Translations under genes and position numbers: made by a program
Shown here: positions 60,773 through 64,000 of the stretch, piece by piece
Layout: each line of letters starts with the position of its first letter
Numbering within the stretch: the stretch's first letter is position 1
The notes under the pieces: generated by a model
Told to the model about the DNA's origin: nothing
Seen by the model: only the letters and a program-made list of their open reading frames with translations
Databases searched by the model: none
Source: Streptomyces sp. Root1304
GTDB taxonomy: Bacteria; Actinomycetota; Actinomycetes; Streptomycetales; Streptomycetaceae
DNA: 64,000 nucleotides
Direction: 5' to 3'
Assembly (NCBI RefSeq): GCF_001426405.1
Contig: NZ_LMEP01000024.1
Coordinates: 228,678 to 292,677 of the forward strand

Positions 60773-62323
60773 TCAGGACGCCGTGCAGTCGACGCGGACC
60801 GGGGCCGCCGCCGCGTGGCGGTTGTCCGCGCCGCTGCCGCGGTTGTCGAGGACGACGGAGATCTTGTTGTCCGAGACGGGGAACCGGCCCGCCGACACCC
60901 ACTGGCCCAGGTGCGAGGCCTGGTTGATCTCGAAGCTCCCGACGCTGTTGGACGAGCTCTGCGTGAAGGCCCGGTAGACCGTGTAGTGCGCCGGGCTGCC
61001 GCCCACGTACGCCAGGTCCCGCACGTTCGGTATGAAGACCTGCACCGCGCACGTGCCCTTCGTCACCGAGCCCGTCGTGAACTTCCACTGCGCCCAGATG
61101 CCGTCCGAGCGGGAGCTGCCCGACATCGGCATGCTGTAGAAGAGGCCGTTGCAGCCGTACGACTTCGTGCTTCCCCAGTTCTTCAGCCAGCCCTCCTTCC
61201 CGTCGGTGTACATGTCCCCGACCGCGAATCCCGGCGTCCCGCAGCCGAGGCCGATCAGATGCCCGTACGTGGCCGGCCGGGGCGCGGTCGTCGCCGGCGG
61301 CTGCGTCGGGGCGACCGGCTGGTTCTGGGCGGGCGCCTTCGTCGCCGGCGGAGTCGTCGCCTTCGTCCCGCCGCTCTGCGAGGTCCCGCCGGTGACGCCG
61401 CCCGGGGCAGGAGGCGCGGTCTGCCGGCTCGTGCCGGTCCCCGGGGACCGCGGGTCCGGCGCCGTGCCGGAACCGCCCTTCCCGGACGCGAGGCCCGTGC
61501 CGGACTCGTGGATCCCGCCGATCGGGCCCAGGCCCTTGCCCGTGCCTCCGTCGGGGCCCGGCGCCTTCACCGGCGCCCCGCTCCCGCCCTTCCCCCGGTC
61601 CGTGCCCGGAGCGGCGAGCTGCTGCTCGCTGGGGACGATCCCGGGGCCCGGACCCCCGGGGTGCATCGAGCTGCCCGGAGGAGCCCCGGCGGCCGAGGAG
61701 CTGGGCTTGTCGTCGGGGCCCGAGACGAGGAACGGCACACCGATCAGGACCAGGCCGCCGAGGACGGCGGCCGCGATCATCGGCTTGTTGGGACGGCCGA
61801 CGGGCGGGGAGGCGGAGGCCGAGGCGGAGGGGGAGGGGGACGTGGCGGTGGCGGTGGCGGGGGAGGTGGTTGTTCGGGTGGCCGTGGCCGTGGCCGTGGC
61901 CGTGGCTGTGGCTGTGGATGCGGCTGCGGCCGTGGCGGCGGTGGAGGTTGCGGGTGTGGAGGTCGCGGAGGTCGTGGCGGTGGTCGTCGCGGTTGCGGGG
62001 GTGGCTGTGGTGGCCGGGGTGGATTCCGGTTCCGGTTCTTCTGCCGCTGCTTCCGGCTTCGCCTCCGGTTCCGGTTCTGTTTCTGCTTCCGGCCTGCTCG
62101 GTGCGGGGGCCGTGGCGGCGGGCGCCGTGGCTGTCGCTGCGGCCGTCGCCGTCGCCGTGGCGGCAGTGGTGGACACCGCCGCGGCCGTCTCCGGGGTGGT
62201 CGGGGCGGTGGCGGGGAACAGGCCTGCGGACGGTTCCTCGCTCAGGACGGCGAGGGCCGCCGCGCGTCGCACCGAAGAGTCCCCGGTGCTCTCCGCTGCC
62301 GGGGTGGACTCTCTGCTTGCCAT
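60773..62323 (-). CDS. Membrane-anchored protein with golvesin C-terminal-like domain
   Basis: Protein of 516 residues. Residues 1-170 are cytoplasmic and low complexity (long Ala-Thr runs, Pro-Glu runs). A membrane helix lies near 180-198 (MIAAAVLGGLVLIGVPFLV). A Gly/Pro-rich stalk runs to about 370. The C-terminal domain (about 375-516) contains IGLGCGTPGFAVGDMY, CAVQVFIPNVRDLAYVGG and a GQWVSAGRFPV-type strand typical of golvesin/xanthan-lyase-like binding domains; four cysteines may pair. ATG at 62323 has GAAAGG upstream; GTG at 62371, right after the upstream stop, is the alternative. Likely surface binding; the ligand is unknown. Confidence 0.72.
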   Translation of the reverse strand: MASRESTPAAESTGDSSVRRAAALAVLSEEPSAGLFPATAPTTPETAAAVSTTAATATATAAATATAPAATAPAPSRPEAETEPEPEAKPEAAAEEPEPESTPATTATPATATTTATTSATSTPATSTAATAAAASTATATATATATATRTTTSPATATATSPSPSASASASPPVGRPNKPMIAAAVLGGLVLIGVPFLVSGPDDKPSSSAAGAPPGSSMHPGGPGPGIVPSEQQLAAPGTDRGKGGSGAPVKAPGPDGGTGKGLGPIGGIHESGTGLASGKGGSGTAPDPRSPGTGTSRQTAPPAPGGVTGGTSQSGGTKATTPPATKAPAQNQPVAPTQPPATTAPRPATYGHLIGLGCGTPGFAVGDMYTDGKEGWLKNWGSTKSYGCNGLFYSMPMSGSSRSDGIWAQWKFTTGSVTKGTCAVQVFIPNVRDLAYVGGSPAHYTVYRAFTQSSSNSVGSFEINQASHLGQWVSAGRFPVSDNKISVVLDNRGSGADNRHAAAAPVRVDCTAS

Positions 62324-62371
62324 GGCTGGTCTGCCTTTCTCGACGGGGGAAGAGCTTTGTGGGGCACTCAC

Positions 62372-64000
62372 TCAGAGCGCCTGCGGGGCGTGGAGGAACG
62401 GGCCGGTGCACCGGGCCGGCCAGGGGGCCGTGCCGGAGCGGCGGGCCGCCGCGTCCAGCCGTTCCAGGGCTTCGGGGGACGGTTCGCGGAATCTGCCCGC
62501 GTCCGCCGGGAGTTCGGCCAGCAGGACACGGGCGGGCAGCTCGCCGTCCGCCTCGTGGCGGGCGACGACGGCGAAGGCCGTCCCGGCGGCGAAGAGGGCC
62601 TGGGCGCCGCTTCCGTCCCGGGACAGCACCGACGTGCGCCGGGCGGTCATGGGCCGCACGGCGTAGCGGACGTGGGACAGGGGCGGTACGGGCGCGTCCG
62701 GCGCCTCCAGATGGACCACGTCCAGCGGGGCGTCGCACACGAGCACCGCGCCCGGCACCACCTCGTCCGGTACGGACGGCTGCGCCACCGAGCGGACCAG
62801 CGTGCCCCGCAGCGCGGGCAGCCGCCGCAGCCCGGAGGCCAGGCAGGCCGCGTACGGGCGCAGCTCCTCCGCCCCTCCGGCCAGGGCGCGGGCGCCGAAC
62901 GGGTCCTCGGGCGCGGACGACAGGTACAGCCGTACGGCGATCAGATCGGCCCGCACCGCGTCCTCCCCCGACCCGCGCAGCGCCGGCATCCTGATCAGCG
63001 CCTGCCCGACGGGGCCGCTGTGCTCCTCCCAGACGGCCGCCGCCAGCTCGCGGAACGCCCGGCGGTCGGCCTCACCGCTGAACTCTTCGGGAGCGCGGCG
63101 GACCGCGGTGGGCGGTGCGGAGGGCGCGGAGGGTGCGGGGAGTGGGGGCGCGGGTGCCGGTTCGGGTGCCGCGGGCTTCGGCGGGGCGGGGGCGGGCGGT
63201 TCCGGACGCGGCTCGGATTCCCGTGCCGGTTCTGGTTCTTGCTCCGGCTCCGGCTCCCGATTCGGTTCCGGTTCCGGTTCTGGAGTCGGTTCCGGTTCGG
63301 GGTCGGGTTCCGGATCGATGGTCGTTCTCGGGGGTGCCGCCAGGGGCAGGCCCGTGCGGACCGCGAAACGGCGCAGGGCGGCGGCGGCTTCCGGGGTCGT
63401 CTCCTCGGAGACCGCGAGTTCGGCATGGGTGCGGGCGGCCGGTTCGAGGGTGGCGAGGAGCGAGGACAGGTCCCGCAGGGTCGCCTCGCGGACCGACTCC
63501 TCGGCCAGGCACTCCGCCGCGACCTCCACCCGCAGGGCGCGGGCCTCGCCGGCCCGGTCCCGAACGGCGGACGGCGGCACGTCCGCGGCACCGATCCAGA
63601 GGCCCGACCGCACGGCCACCGCCCAGGCCCCTGAGGGGAGACGAAGGGTCGCCGGTACGGCGCCGGGTGTTCCCGCCGACGCCGGGAGGTGCCAGGCGGT
63701 CGGGCGGGGGGCCGGCCGGGACCCGTCGTCGCCGGTCGGGGAGCAGAGGAGGGAGGCGAGCGGTGCCGGCCAGGTGAACTCGCCCTCGGGGGAGATCAGT
63801 CGGACGGACGAGGCCGCCGTCCGCCCGGATTCCTGTCCCTCCGCTTCCTCCTCCGCGTCCTCCCCCGGTTCCGCTTCCTCCGTCTCGGCGGCGAGCGGGA
63901 GGCCGAGGGTCACTTCCAGTTCCGTGCCGAGGAGGTCGCACACCTCCTCGGCCAGGGCGGTCGCGTCCCGCCCGTCCACCGGGACGAGCCGCAGGGAGCG
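62372..64000 (-). CDS. Acidic-repeat protein, possibly ADP-ribosyltransferase-like, 5' end outside window
   Basis: At least 542 residues; the start is beyond the window edge. The first visible 220 residues are a soluble mixed domain (LRLVPVDGRDATALAEEVCD). Next is a Pro-Glu repeat linker of about 100 residues. The last 220 residues read RRAPEEFSGEADRRAFRELA, LRGTLVRSV, ARRTSVLSRDG and ALFAAGTAFAVVAR, an order of short motifs that recalls ADP-ribosyltransferases (Arg, Ser-x-Ser and a GTxF strand), but the catalytic Glu is not obvious. Function not assigned. It lies 48 bases before the golvesin-like gene. Confidence 0.6.
   Translation of the reverse strand, partial: RSLRLVPVDGRDATALAEEVCDLLGTELEVTLGLPLAAETEEAEPGEDAEEEAEGQESGRTAASSVRLISPEGEFTWPAPLASLLCSPTGDDGSRPAPRPTAWHLPASAGTPGAVPATLRLPSGAWAVAVRSGLWIGAADVPPSAVRDRAGEARALRVEVAAECLAEESVREATLRDLSSLLATLEPAARTHAELAVSEETTPEAAAALRRFAVRTGLPLAAPPRTTIDPEPDPEPEPTPEPEPEPNREPEPEQEPEPARESEPRPEPPAPAPPKPAAPEPAPAPPLPAPSAPSAPPTAVRRAPEEFSGEADRRAFRELAAAVWEEHSGPVGQALIRMPALRGSGEDAVRADLIAVRLYLSSAPEDPFGARALAGGAEELRPYAACLASGLRRLPALRGTLVRSVAQPSVPDEVVPGAVLVCDAPLDVVHLEAPDAPVPPLSHVRYAVRPMTARRTSVLSRDGSGAQALFAAGTAFAVVARHEADGELPARVLLAELPADAGRFREPSPEALERLDAAARRSGTAPWPARCTGPFLHAPQAL

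Noticed and set aside
60734..63634. Plus-strand open frame of 966 codons
   Set aside because: Antisense to two minus-strand genes with low-complexity repeats; the many Gly-rich runs are the reverse reading of Ala-Thr and Pro-Glu codons.

Overview
The window is core chromosome of a Streptomyces-type actinomycete, and it contains the replication origin. Evidence for this is the very high G+C, the gene order rpmH-dnaA-oriC-dnaN-gnd-recF-dciA-gyrB-gyrA, a DnaA with a long domain II, an oriC of about 0.9 kb with around 19 DnaA boxes of the TTGTCCACA type, and eight parS-type sites (GTTTCACGTGAAAC). Gene order on both sides of oriC matches what I recall of S. coelicolor SCO3840-SCO3901, and it also resembles the M. 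tuberculosis origin region. I saw no phage, insertion sequence or CRISPR.

Left of oriC (1-23619), from the window edge inward: a bifunctional class A penicillin-binding protein cut by the edge; a PadR regulator whose promoter is overlapped by a perfect 33-bp palindrome; inositol-phosphate synthase; an MFS transporter; a parS triplet; CCA-adding enzyme; a large secreted DUF6049-type protein; MurJ flippase; a membrane pseudokinase; sigM and its anti-sigma partner; trxB-trxA behind a SigR-type promoter; an acetyltransferase; then the minus-strand block parB-parA-rsmG and jag-yidC-yidD-rnpA-rpmH. All recognised parS sites lie in this arm.

oriC (25801-26728) lies between dnaA and dnaN. It holds the DnaA-box array and, at its dnaN-proximal end, an A/T-richer stretch that starts with a CTACTACTAC triplet run resembling a DnaA-trio unwinding element.

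Right of oriC (26729-36444): dnaN, gnd, recF, dciA, gyrB, gyrA and a DUF3566 membrane protein. Next come tRNA-Ile, a 44-codon membrane peptide, a surface protein, an active Ser/Thr kinase, a helix-turn-helix regulator, tRNA-Ala, a NUDIX/DUF4406/DeoR group, an acyltransferase and a small secreted protein.

The last third (44637-64000) is mostly envelope growth and division: cyclophilin, rhomboid protease, CrgA, a DUF881 protein, three class E sortases with pabA between them, and the minus-strand cluster fhaA-fhaB-pstP-ftsW/rodA-pbpA-pknB. The window ends with tRNA-Leu, a golvesin-like secreted or membrane protein and an acidic-repeat protein cut by the edge.

The genes join several jobs: replication initiation (DnaA, oriC, DciA, DnaN, gyrase), origin segregation (ParAB-parS), membrane protein biogenesis (YidC/YidD), thiol stress defence (TrxBA, SigM), and phospho-signalled cell-wall synthesis (PknB, PstP, FHA proteins, MurJ plus pseudokinase, PbpA/FtsW, sortases). 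The points most worth checking are the third sortase, which has no stop codon before it runs across antisense pknB; the group of three TTATCCACA boxes about 20 kb from oriC; the palindromic PadR operator; the separate MurJ and pseudokinase genes; and the possible ADP-ribosyltransferase-like fold in the last gene.
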